A stretch of DNA of 64,000 bases, taken from the NCBI GenBank assembly GCA_001986395.2, contig MQVO02000001.1, forward strand, positions 2,790,001-2,854,000. The letters run 5' to 3'. This DNA is from Irpex lacteus (Eukaryota; Basidiomycota; Agaricomycetes; Polyporales; Irpicaceae). The stretch's first letter is position 1. Every line of letters starts with the position of its first letter. The notes under the pieces are model-generated. The model worked only from the letters and a program-made list of their open reading frames with translations. It did no database searches and had not been told where the DNA came from. Below, piece by piece: positions 1-10,663 of the stretch. The position numbers and the translations under genes were made by a program.

Positions 1-289
1 GTGCAACTACACCATAGACCAGGCCATAGAGGACTGGCACGACGTTATCGAGGGAGGTGATGGATGTTGGAGGATACTGCCGCGCTTGAAGGACACCAAT
101 ACTTTGCCTACAGAGCGGATTGGGCGGCCGATAATAATAGTACCTCCATAGAAATACACTCAGAGGACCAAGAGGCACTCTGTATGTAGTGCCCTTGGGG
201 GTATGAGAGTCGGCGACACTGTTTACCTTGTGAAACACCGGACGCCGCCGCATTGGAGTCGACCGTGACTATCTGTACACGCCCAGGCG

Positions 290-500
290 AAATAGACATA
301 TGGAGGATACCGGTCCGGGGATATCTCCCACTTACACGTACGATATCGGCCGGTTATCTTTCGCCGTATATACTTGAGATGTTGGTGTGTACGGTATACT
401 GAGGATATCCGACAAATCTATACGGAGTATATCGTATGTATGACGTGGCGTTATACTCAATGTATACTAACCGTATCAGCCTGGAGGATATCACTGTGAA
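290..500. repeat. ATATCC/GTATAC-rich cluster 1
   Basis: Words such as GGATATC, GGATACC, CGATATC, GTATAC and CGTATA recur every 15-25 bp on both strands in this stretch. There is no constant period, so it is not a clean satellite. A matching cluster lies at 1465-1710. Confidence 0.4.
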
Positions 501-811
501 ATTGGAACGCGCTCTATACCCAGGATGACTGCATGATGCACGTGGTTTACCTATCGCATTGAGCATTGCACTCCGGTCGATGTTTGACAGGCAAGACGGC
601 GGCCATAGGCCTTTGTATCCAACCAAAATGTAAATAATATGTATAATACTACGAGCTATATACAATAATACTCGACAGGAGTCCAGGAAAAACAGGGTGC
701 GGACAGTGTGTGAAGCAGTCGGGAGGTGGGGGATATGTGACGGCGGCGAGGTGATTGTATATGCGCAGTGCCACTGCGCACGGCGGCGGGTGGGTGGGTG
801 GCAATGATGTA

Positions 812-855
812 GGCTTGAGGCTTGAAGCTTGAAGCTTGAAGCTTGAAGCCTTGAA
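812..855 (+). repeat. Short tandem array of a 7-bp unit (GCTTGAA)
   Basis: About six consecutive copies of GCTTGAA, with variant first and last units (GGCTTGA, GCCTTGAA), are visible. It is a simple microsatellite-scale array with no evident gene around it. Confidence 0.8.
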
Positions 856-1464
856 CGACGTCAGTAATCCCGGATAGACTGCTGCCAGCTCACCGTATCT
901 CAACAATGGGATTTAGAGCGAGCTGGGTGCTGTATGCAGGTGGTGCGTGCAAGACTTGCATTGGGATGCAGGGTGGTATGGACGGTTGTACACTCTATAG
1001 GACATGCTACGTATTGGAGGCCATTCATTTAAGTCAGTGGCATGATGCACGTCATACAAGTTTAAGTCAACATACATGAAAGTTTACACCTGTGAGTGCC
1101 TAGTCACCTCGTTCGCCAAGCATCGCTATCGGAGCCGTCTTGCATTGATCGAGTGATGGCAGGAATGGTTGGGAGGGTTCCAGTGGGAGTAGCATTAGAG
1201 GCCGAGGCTTGGGGCGTGACGAAGCAAGAAACGACCTAAAGGTCGGGATGGATAAAGGTCGTGGCTTAAGTGGTGTTGATGAACGGCGATAGAGACGGAG
1301 AACGGAGAGTGTTAGACTTAGAATGCGCGAGGGGCCTTCGCGCGAGTGACGTGGAAGAGGTAAGAAACGAACATACTTAAGTTAACGCGCCTAACTTGAA
1401 GGTACTTAGGCGTTTGTGGACTTGGTTGAACTTCAAGTTGTGCGATCAGCCTTAGGTGCCGCCG

Positions 1465-1710
1465 TCGATATACGCACCATATCCTTAGGATATTCCCCGG
1501 ACATCTGAGCCGCGTATATCTGACGGATATCGTACTCGGGATATCAACAGGATATACACAAAATTTATCTCGTCGTTATGCTCCGGATCACCGCAGTATA
1601 TTTCCTTTATAATTCACGGTTATGTGCGTTTGATACCGCCAAGATATCGTTGTGGTGATATCCGTAGGATAACGCATTAATTTATACGCCGATTGTCTGA
1701 CACATATTCA
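1465..1710. repeat. ATATCC/GGATAT-rich cluster 2
   Basis: The same GGATAT/ATATCC vocabulary as at 290-500 recurs about a dozen times here, mixed orientation and irregular spacing. The two clusters flank an apparently gene-free 1 kb. Confidence 0.4.
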
Positions 1711-2436
1711 CAGTATAACCCTCGACTATCACCGCGCTATCACTCGCGCTTTTATCCGCCTGATAACTTTTTCGGCTGGGCGTGTAGTATGATTCTGTTA
1801 TGTAGTACAATCAACATCAGTTCATCAAATTCTACTTGATATTCGTTTAGATCAGCCAATTTGTGATACGAAGTCCCAAGACCAACTCACACAGCATCGA
1901 TGAGCCGGACACAGACCTAGACGGTTGCGTCACGAATTGCGATCAAATTGAAGAAAGCACAGATTAAGCGCTAATTCTCTCCGGAAGGGGAAAGTGTAGG
2001 CTCGTGAACCAGCCTCTATATACCTCGTACCTCGGAATAGAGGCTGGGACTGAACCGCGCGTTTGATAGAGAGTCCCCCCGTGGGAACGTCGGAGTACGA
2101 ACTTGCCGTCGGCAAGAAATCCTTCGAAGACGATGTGCTCTCTTCGATGCTATTACGAGCTCTACTATGTCTCATTAATCCACTGGAGGTTCTGAGCTGT
2201 ATGGAAATGAAAATTGAAGAGTGATCCAGGTAGTATTGAGGACAGTCTCTGCTCAATGGCTTGATCAGACACTCCGGCCAGTAAGTATGTTCGTAGGAGT
2301 TCCTCATTGCTTCCCTAACACACAGACATGTTTTACATCCCAAATTCATCAGTAAGACTGTTTCCCATCCGTGCCAGGTGATATGAAAACAGCTACTCTT
2401 GAACTAGATCTAAAGCGTGCTCTACCGGACGAGTAA

Positions 2437-2441
2437 CTGAG
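2437..2441. repeat. 5-bp target site duplication of the gypsy element, left copy (CTGAG)
   Basis: CTGAG stands directly before the TG of the left LTR and again directly after the CA of the right LTR (39467-39471). A 5-bp duplication is the normal product of Ty3/gypsy integrase. Confidence 0.9.
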
Positions 2442-2904
2442 TGTGACGGGGCGTCCAAGTACTTCAGGCGTGACGAATGCTTAGGTAATTTTTCGTGTTT
2501 TATATGTGCTCGTTTTTGACCGTCGAGGGGATTCGAACTCGCGCAGTCTTGTCGCGCGTAACTGTCAGGTCGCGCGTACAGCTGGCGCTCGATGATACAA
2601 GGACTGTTATTGCTTGTTTATATGTACATGCGCATACCTCATGTTGTTGTGTATATTCGACGGACTCGTCGTAGGAAAATACATCTTCTTCTTTTCCCCC
2701 ACTTGCCTTGTCCGCCAGAGAGGCGTTGATTGAGGCCCGGGAGAATTCTGCTAGAAGCCTAGTGAGCTCGACGACGAGCTCACCCGACGCGCGATCAGGC
2801 GCGCGTCCAATCTCTCGTTAAGACGAGAGTAAACACCTCTGTTCCTCCTACGCCGCCGGATTATCCTCGTGCGATCCCTCAGACGTGACGGTCGAGTCGT
2901 CACA
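2442..2904 (+). repeat. Left LTR of the gypsy element
   Basis: This 463-bp sequence begins TGTGACGGGG and ends GTCACA. It matches the right LTR (39004-39466) with only one difference found by eye: T in the left and G in the right copy, within the GACGAGAG context near the 3' end. Promoter and polyadenylation functions are expected from the family; the sequence itself shows only AT-rich TTTATATG near the middle. Confidence 0.95.
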
Positions 2905-2978
2905 AAGGTGGACATTGTGGGATTCGCACAAGTACCGGCCGCGGAGGAGATTTATCAATCCAGCTAAGTCGTTCGTTG

Positions 2979-5900
2979 ATGCCACGCCGTAAAGCACGCT
3001 CAGAAGAACCAACCCATAGAAGTGGACGATTGCTAGGGAACGACGCTACGCCGCGCACCCTACCACCAACGAGAATTCCACGGGCCAAGATGGCGATGCC
3101 CTCAACGAACACCCCATCCAACAACATTTCAGAACAACTAGCCAGCGCGGCGCCTAGTGTCGTCTCAGGCCAACGCCGGCTTCCAGGATCTTACGCTCGA
3201 GATCAATCGTTTGATGCGACACAGGCAGCGATACCGGCACCGTCTACCTCGCTACAGGTCGACCTCAGCCAGATGTCTCAGCAGGAGATCGACAATGTGA
3301 AGGAAGAGCTCGACCGTCTGTCCGAGAAGGATGACGAGGAAGAGGCACCGAACGCCAAGGCAGAAGACTTGTACGGTTGGTATCTGAAAGGACCAACCGA
3401 GGAGACGTCCCTATTCTCCTCCATCGAACGCCTTTTGACTCGAATCACGCTGACCCGTTCCGACGTCGTCGACTTCGGTCCTTACACTAATCGAGCGAAG
3501 GGTCGTTACTGTGTGCGTCCGGCGTTAAAAGCCGCAATCGCCGAAACTGTCGACAAGCTCCAGGTCGTCGTTCGCGACATGGCAATGGAGGTTCCTATTC
3601 GCAAGCAGCTCGACCATTACTACAAGATCGACGAAGACGGCGCCCTCACCTTCTCTCTCGAGGGTGCTCACACGCTACTCGAGTTGCAGGCGGTATGGGA
3701 TCTCTTACGCGAGCGCATATACCGCGGAACGCGATTCATCGACAAGTACCTCATCGAGTCTCGAGGAGTCGAGTCCCCTAACTCTCCCGTATCGACGTCG
3801 TCCTCCCTCACGCACCGACTACCACCCCGCACGGCTACAACAAGGGAGCTCATTAAAGCATACCGTACGGGCATACCCTCCGCCAAGTGGGACGGGGAAC
3901 CGGAGTACGACGACAATGGCCAGTTTCGACTTGACGCGAGGACGACGCTCGCGGACAACTTATCAGAGTCGTTTCCTATGATCCCTCCGGACACTCGGCC
4001 CTTGCCTTATACATTTTCGGGAGCAGGAGAGGTCGTCGCGGCTACCCACGTCGATCGCTCCAGCCTAGGGGACAGCCAATTCCAAGTACCCCCTCCGGTG
4101 ATACTACCTAAACGCCATCGTCGTCGAGATCGTCGCGGAGCCTCCTTCGATGCGGGGCACAGGTCGGAAGAGGAAGTCGCTGAAGCCATCCGAATAAGGT
4201 CGGCCCCTCCGGGCGACAGCTTCATGCAGCAACCGTCCATCTCGAGGCCCATCGCCGCTCCAACCCCTCGCGTTTGCCCGGAAGATCTGTACCGGGCAGC
4301 CAAGAACCAAGGAGCGATGTTCGGGTCAGGTCCCCTGATAGGAGGCAGAAGCAGAGGAGCCACCTTCAGCCACGCCCCTCCGACAAACAATTGGAGGCAG
4401 TACGACGTGTTGACAGGAGCTGCCTCTGCTGTAGTTTCGACCATCAGGCGCCCCTACGCTACGGGAGGAGTTCAATATCAGAACCCGACCACGCCGAGTC
4501 GTCCCTTGCCCCCTATTCCTGGGCAAGCCTTCGCTCGCACGCCAAATGCGCCTCCTCGTCCTCACTCGAGGAGTTCGACTAACTCCGACCAACAGTCGAC
4601 CCCCGGGCGTCGTCCTCCAGGCCCTCCAGGAGGCGGAGGCAGCAGCGATAGTAGCAGCAGCGATGGACGAGGTGGAGGACCACCTTACCTTCCTCGAGGA
4701 CCACCGCCTGGGCCTTCCGGGGGTGACCCAGACCCAGGACGAGGACCAGGACGTCGCGGACCACCAGGTCCCCCAGGACCACCTGGACCACCAGGCGGTC
4801 CTCCGTGGGGGGCAGGGCCACCGGATGAAGACGACAACGGACCAACGTACGCGAACCCCTACGCACGGGGATGGGATTACTTCCATGGCAGGCCAACTAT
4901 CATCGTCTCTCGCATGGAGAACAAACTCAAGATCGAGGAGGTGCCAGAGTGGGACGGCAACAAGGCAACGGCTATCCGGTGGATCGCAGCCGTCCAAGAG
5001 TTCGCTAGCTACGGTGACTACGTTCCCTGGCAGCTGGGCCAGCATCTTTGGCTTCGCCTCACCGCGGGTTCCAAGGTAAGACTTTGGTACCACTCGCTAT
5101 CCGCTGACTGGAAGGCATGGATGCGCGAGCACTACCACAACTTCCTCACCAAGGTCATCGACTACTACCTTGGGGACCGCTGGCAACAAGAACGCCAAAC
5201 GGAATATACTACTCAACGGTTCCGACAAGAGGGCCACACGCACGAGGCGCCGCTGGACTTTATACAGAGGAGAATCCTATACGCTCGCATGCTCCTCAGC
5301 GTCGCCCCCGGCTCCGTCGAAGAGGTAAGAGAGGTGATGCAGAGAGCACCCGTCTCCTGGAAGACTATTCTGGTGTTAGAAAGCATCCCCTCCGTCATAG
5401 AGCTCCAAGTACGGGTAAGTGATATGGAACCACAGCTCATCGAAGCGGCCAAAACGGAAGGCGGGCACCGGTCGAACCCCGACGCGTTGGCCAGAGAATT
5501 GTGGAACGCGGGCTACGACCTGAGGCGAAGAGACAGTGCTGCAAGGCCGTCTAATTCGATTAGCGGGGCCAGGCGTTTCCGTCCTCAAAGGACTGCCAAC
5601 GTAGTAGGTGCCAACGATACGCTGGACGACATTCCCGAGGAAGAAGCTGAACAGTCTCCGGTGTTCGTCGACTCTCCCTATTACGTGTCTGAGCCCAACG
5701 ACCCGATCGTCCAAGAGGCCTACGTTTCGAGCACGAAGAGACAAAGACCTCCGCCCAAGGGGGGCTACCCATTCCCTCGCAGGGACGATACCGTCAGTCC
5801 TCTCAGACTCCCGCCTTCTCCTTGCAAGTGCTGCGGCAGCCCTAAACATTGGGATCGGGAGTGTCCGTTTTATAGCTTGTGGGAGGCGAAGTACCGGAAG

Positions 5901-8084
5901 TCGGCGAATCTTAACGAGGCTCAGGAAGACGTAGAATTTGAGAATGTATATACCAAGTCGTTCGAAGCTCTAGTAATACAAGCTGCTTTCTCCGCTTATT
6001 CTACGTCTGGTGTGAACTCCAACGCCCCAGTAACACAAAGTTCCGCCCCCAGCGAACGATCGAAGGCGGAGGTGACTCGCCAACGCCGAACGACGACTGT
6101 AGAGGACGCTGAGGACGACCCTGCGTGGGCCCGATCTTCAGAGCCTCGAGCTTCGCGTTACCTAATCGAAACAGCCGAAGGACGGGAAATAAAGGTAGTC
6201 TCTGGAGCGAAGGAAGCGAATTCAGCAATCGTGACCGACGAAGTAGGAGAGGACGAGGACGCACCGGGTATGTCGTTAACCCCAGAGGGCGAAGCCGTCC
6301 CCGAAGTACGCTGGGTCAAACCTCGTCGTAAGTACCGTAGCGGGGAGTCGGCATTGGGAGTGTCCGTTCTCTCGATGCCTGGAACGGTTGGCAACGTTCG
6401 CGGGAAACTGGTAGACTTGCGTCTGGACTCATGTGCGGACATTTCCCTGATGTCCTCCGAGTTGTATCGAGAGTTGAAGCCAAGGCCGAAGCTACAGAAG
6501 GGCAAACGGATGAGCTTATGGCAGCTAACGGACAAAGATAAGGAAATCGAAGGGTTCGTGGAGGTCCCCATCTTCGTGAAGACAGATCAAGGGGCCGTGC
6601 TAGGACTTACGGTAGAAGCTTTCGTGGTGCCAGACATGACTGTCCCGTTGCTGCTAGGAGAGGACTTCCAGATTAACTATGAACTGGAGGTCAGTCGAAG
6701 CGTGGAGTTCGGCACGACGGTCAAGCTACCGCAAGGCGGATGGACCGTACAAGCTAGAGGGGTTAGGAAGACAGGCGACTTCGACAGGTTAAGGAAGAGT
6801 GCGTCGGAGGTCGCCTCTTTCGTGAGGTCAAAGATCCATCGTAGGAATAAAGCCAGACGTCAACGACAGAAGGCCAAGTTCCAGGCCTCGCAAAAGGAGC
6901 TACGAGTAGTCAAGGACGTGAAGATTCCAGCGTACTCATGCCGAAGAGTACACGTGGAGGGAAGCTTCGATCCTAACACGGATTACACGGTAGAGAGAAC
7001 CGTGATTGGGAACGACGTAGAAGTTCAGCTCATCATTCCTAACGTGCTCTTGAACGCTCAGGACCCGTTTGTTCCTGTAAGTAACCCCACTGGACGAGCT
7101 AAAGTCTTGAGAAAGGGCGAGGTGCTAGCTGAGCTGAAACGAGCGGACGATTGGTACGACCGGCCACAGATAGCAGGAGAGGCTAGGAAGATGGTCGAGG
7201 GAGCAGAGAAGGCAGCGCTGCTGATAGCCGTGCAACAGGAGATAACCACCGGCGGGGTCCACCCGAGTACGCGAGATACTGAGAGGGCTCGTGACTCGGA
7301 AGAAGACGAAGAACTGGGACCCAAGACAGCCGCGGTGCCAGACATGAAGATATACTCGTCAGAAGATCTCGAGAAGACGTTGGACGTCGGGGAGATCCCA
7401 GAGGCTCTGAGAGAGAAAGCCTGGGATATGCTGAGAAAGCGACAAGGAGCATTCGCGTTCGACGGACGACTCGGACACCTAGATGCGAAGGTTAAGATAC
7501 GAACTCAAGAAGGAGTGGAGCCCATCTCCGTACCTATGTACGGCTCCTCGCCGGCCAAGCGTAAAGTAATAGAGGAACAACTGGATAAGTGGTTCGCACA
7601 AGGCGTCATCGAACCGTCGGAAAGTCCCTGGGCGGCGCCGGTAGTCATCGTGTATCGCAATGGCAAGGCCCGCTTCTGTGTGGACTACCGGAAGCTTAAC
7701 GCGGTGACCATACCGGACGAGTTCCCTTTACCCCGCCAAAGCGAGATTTTGGCAGCTCTATCCGGCGCTCAAGTCCTCTCGTCTCTTGACGCACTGTCTG
7801 GATTCACGCAACTGGAATTAGACGAGAAGGACGTGGAGAAGACGGCGTTCAGGACTCACCGCGGACTCTTCCAATTCCGCCGAATGCCCTTCGGTCTAAG
7901 GAACGGGCCCTCGATTTTTCAGCGAGTAATGCAAACAGTGTTGGCACCCTACCTCTGGCTCTTCACACTGGTTTACATAGACGACATAGTGGTATACTCG
8001 AAGAGCTTCGAGGAGCACATCGAGCACCTAGACAAAGTGCTCGCGGCTGTGGAGAAGGCCGGTATCACTCTGTCTCCAGCGAAG
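2979..8084 (+). CDS. Gag-pol polyprotein of the gypsy element, truncated after reverse transcriptase
   Basis: One open frame encodes, in order: a low-complexity N-terminus; a Pro/Gly-rich collagen-like stretch (about residues 545-610); a retrotransposon gag-like helical region (about 645-830); a CX2CX4HX4C zinc knuckle (about residue 949, CKCC..H..C); an aspartic protease-like site reading LDSCAD (about 1150); and a reverse transcriptase with the FCVDYRKLN block and the YIDD catalytic box (about 1667). Known gypsy pol order puts RNase H and integrase next, but the frame enters foldback element A at 8085 and stops inside it at 8192. The ATG at 2979 was preferred to the upstream TTG. The protease carries Cys where DSGA/DTGA is usual; whether it is active cannot be judged. 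The frame has no internal stops, which fits a recent insertion. Confidence 0.92.
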
Positions 8085-10516
8085 CACCCTATGGGCAAGG
8101 TCTCATGCATCATTCTTGCTACATGTCCAGTGAGTTTCATGCACCATCCAGGCTTCGTTCATATGAGGGGCAAAAGAAGTGATGGGAACTGATGGCTGTA
8201 CACCATATAGGGTATAGCCATCAAACCATGACCCAAAAGGGTGGGTAGCATGGGCTCCTATTATATTAAAAGCTTTAAAAGTGGCCACATCAATAAATTA
8301 ATGATTTCTGAGCCATCAAATGACTAATACATGCATGCTTTCGCTTCAGATTGCCTAAAAGGGTAATGGAGTGCTCTCACCGCCTTCCTGGGCGCTTGGG
8401 CGCTTATTTTGTCGTTTTACTCCTTTGGGATGGTGTCACATGACACAAACATATGCTGGTGTCAATAATAAAAATATGGTTTCTGAACCGGATTTTCTCC
8501 AGGATTCCGAATCTAATCTCAGAATTTTGATAGCTGAACTGGTTCAGGAGATATTTGAGGAACATTGAATATATTTCGCATTTTTGGATTTTCCCAGGCT
8601 TTGATCAGCTTGGTATAGGGGTAGTAGTGGGGGTATGGCTTAGTAACTTTGGGATCATGATTCTAACATATATTACCTGTGTCTATTAACTTTCTGGGTC
8701 ACCAGAACATCATGTCACCTAGGAAAACATATGAATTAGACATATAATGTTTTGCTTCCCTATTCATGACATAGGGTATTATGGGAGGTTTGAGGTCTCG
8801 GATAGCTTTATTCATACTGCTATAATATGTCTACAATGGGATTTTATGATTGCATCAATGTGCACCACTGTGTAAGGGATGTTCTCCTCCTCCCCTTGGT
8901 ACCAAAAAGTGCGCCCTATATAGGCTACTATTCTCATCACCTTGTATAAGTACTGCCTGGAACATTGATACTATAGTACAAACATATATTCTGGATGCTT
9001 TAAGGGTTAAAAAACACGTCCTGAACCCTGCCAGGATGCTCCCAAGCGAAATTCATCGAAAAATACAATTATATTCACTTTACCCTCTCCCATAGGCCTC
9101 CTAACGTGTTTCACTCCAGGCACAGCGTGTCAGGACGTGTTGTCGTACTATGTAAAGCCCCATGAATATTTGTAGGACATCCCCTTTACCCCCCACCCTC
9201 CCATCAGCTCAGAAATGTTGAAAAATGCGCAAAACACCCAAATCTGACATAGATTTGACATGTACTGCCTGCTACATAGCCTATAAATATCACAAAAAGT
9301 CATAATAGATACCTATACACTGTCATGACATGCTACAGGAAAGATCTTCCCAGTAGCATGACATGCAGGTATGATATAGCAGGAATACAGCATAAGTGAG
9401 AAGTGAAGTCATTGCACTGTACATGCACATACCTTCATCCATGCTTCTTAGCCTGTTTCCATATTATAGTGTCTCAAGCTATTGCTTAGGAGCCAAAGTA
9501 TTGTACCACATATGTTTTAGAACCTTAATAGACTGTTATATGATTATTTGACAGCCATCATGATGTGTCAGAGGATGTCAAATGTTAAATATATGTTCAA
9601 AAACCTGTACAGAACGCATTTTTCAGCACTTCTGAGCTGATGGGAGGGTGGGAGGTAAAGGGGATGTCCTACAAATATTCATGGGGCTTTACATAGTACG
9701 ACAACACGTCCTGACACGCTGTGCCTGGAGTGAAACACGTTAGGAGGCCTATGGGAGAGGGTAAAGTGAATATAATTGTATTTTTCGATGAATTTCGCTT
9801 GGGAGCATCCTGGCAGGGTTCAGGACGTGTTTTTTAACCCTTAAAGCATCCAGAATATATGTTTGTACTATAGTATCAATGTTCCAGGCAGTACTTATAC
9901 AAGGTGATGAGAATAGTAGCCTATATAGGGCGCACTTTTTGGTACCAAGGGGAGGAGGAGAACATCCCTTACACAGTGGTGCACATTGATGCAATCATAA
10001 AATCCCATTGTAGACATATTATAGCAGTATGAATAAAGCTATCCGAGACCTCAAACCTCCCATAATACCCTATGTCATGAATAGGGAAGCAAAACATTAT
10101 ATGTCTAATTCATATGTTTTCCTAGGTGACATGATGTTCTGGTGACCCAGAAAGTTAATAGACACAGGTAATATATGTTAGAATCATGATCCCAAAGTTA
10201 CTAAGCCATACCCCCACTACTACCCCTATACCAAGCTGATCAAAGCCTGGGAAAATCCAAAAATGCGAAATATATTCAATGTTCCTCAAATATCTCCTGA
10301 ACCAGTTCAGCTATCAAAATTCTGAGATTAGATTCGGAATCCTGGAGAAAATCCGGTTCAGAAACCATATTTTTATTATTGACACCAGCATATGTTTGTG
10401 TCATGTGACACCATCCCAAAGGAGTAAAACGACAAAATAAGCGCCCAAGCGCCCAGGAAGGCGGTGAGAGCACTCCATTACCCTTTTAGGCAATCTGAAG
10501 CGAAAGCATGCATGTA
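8085..10516. mobile_element. Foldback element A, left and central part
   Basis: The element begins CACCCTATGGGCAAG at 8085. From there to about 9229 it is the inverse of 9614-10516 plus 37842-38084, giving two arms of about 1.15 kb around a 0.38-kb unique centre (9230-9613). The arms are nearly perfect inverses: the same 81-codon shadow frame occurs at 8850-9095 plus and 9749-9994 minus. The distal part of the right arm lies 27 kb away at 37842-38084 because a Helitron inserted in the arm. No transposase is visible, so it is non-autonomous. The family match to B and C (same size of about 2.7 kb, shared inner arm sequence) is clear. The gypsy sequences at its two outer ends do not share an 8-bp duplication. 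Confidence 0.9.
9230..9613. other. Unique centre (loop) of foldback element A
   Basis: This AT-rich spacer separates the two arms and has counterparts in B (17381-17765) and C (about 28113-28497). It carries no credible open frame. Confidence 0.75.
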
Positions 10517-10560
10517 CGTGGGTTAGAGGCTGGCGCCCTCCGTCCGATTTCCCGTTTGTC
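10517..10560 (-). other. Helitron 3' terminus
   Basis: The end reads CGTGGGTTAGAGGCTGGCGC on the plus strand, followed by CCTCCGTCCGATTTCCCG. It includes a GGCGCC palindrome and a subterminal TCCGATTTCCC that is the inverse of the distal end at 37831-37841. A closely similar terminus, with about 33 of 37 matching bases, stands at 59365. Confidence 0.75.
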
Positions 10561-10663
10561 TCGCGCCACTCGAGGGAATCACGCAGTGTAACGCCTGTAG
10601 GGTGTTATGTTTTGTAGTCGGGGTCTTTCATATCGTGCATGTTAACTCGCTACTACCTGTATA

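Larger units (their letters stand above)
1..2436. other. Gene-poor flank left of the retrotransposon
   Basis: No coding region can be supported here. Short open frames (for example 1930-2349 minus, 139 codons) have no recognisable domain, no clear splice context and skewed composition. The segment is instead marked by many copies of GGATAT/ATATCC-like words in two clusters (about 290-500 and 1465-1710) and by a short tandem array near 812-855. It may be decayed repeat DNA. Confidence 0.5.

Noticed and set aside
2525..2545. tRNA-like GGATTCGAACTC word in both LTRs (2530 and 39093), resembling an inverted T-arm/B box
   Set aside because: The flanking bases do not form a T stem or acceptor stem and there is no A box or anticodon arm; no tRNA gene is supported.
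4326..5093. 255-codon minus-strand frame opposite gag
   Set aside because: It is a shadow of the GC-rich, Pro/Gly-coding gag frame; low complexity and no domain.
8085..8192. Continuation of the gypsy pol frame to 8192
   Set aside because: The codons after 8084 lie in element A (their mirror is at 37977-38084), so they are not original coding sequence.
8371..10473. Repeated 65- and 81-codon open frames (8371-8568, 8850-9095 and their mirror and family copies in B and C)
   Set aside because: They are by-products of the duplicated palindromic arms; no domain, and the same sequence occurs on both strands.
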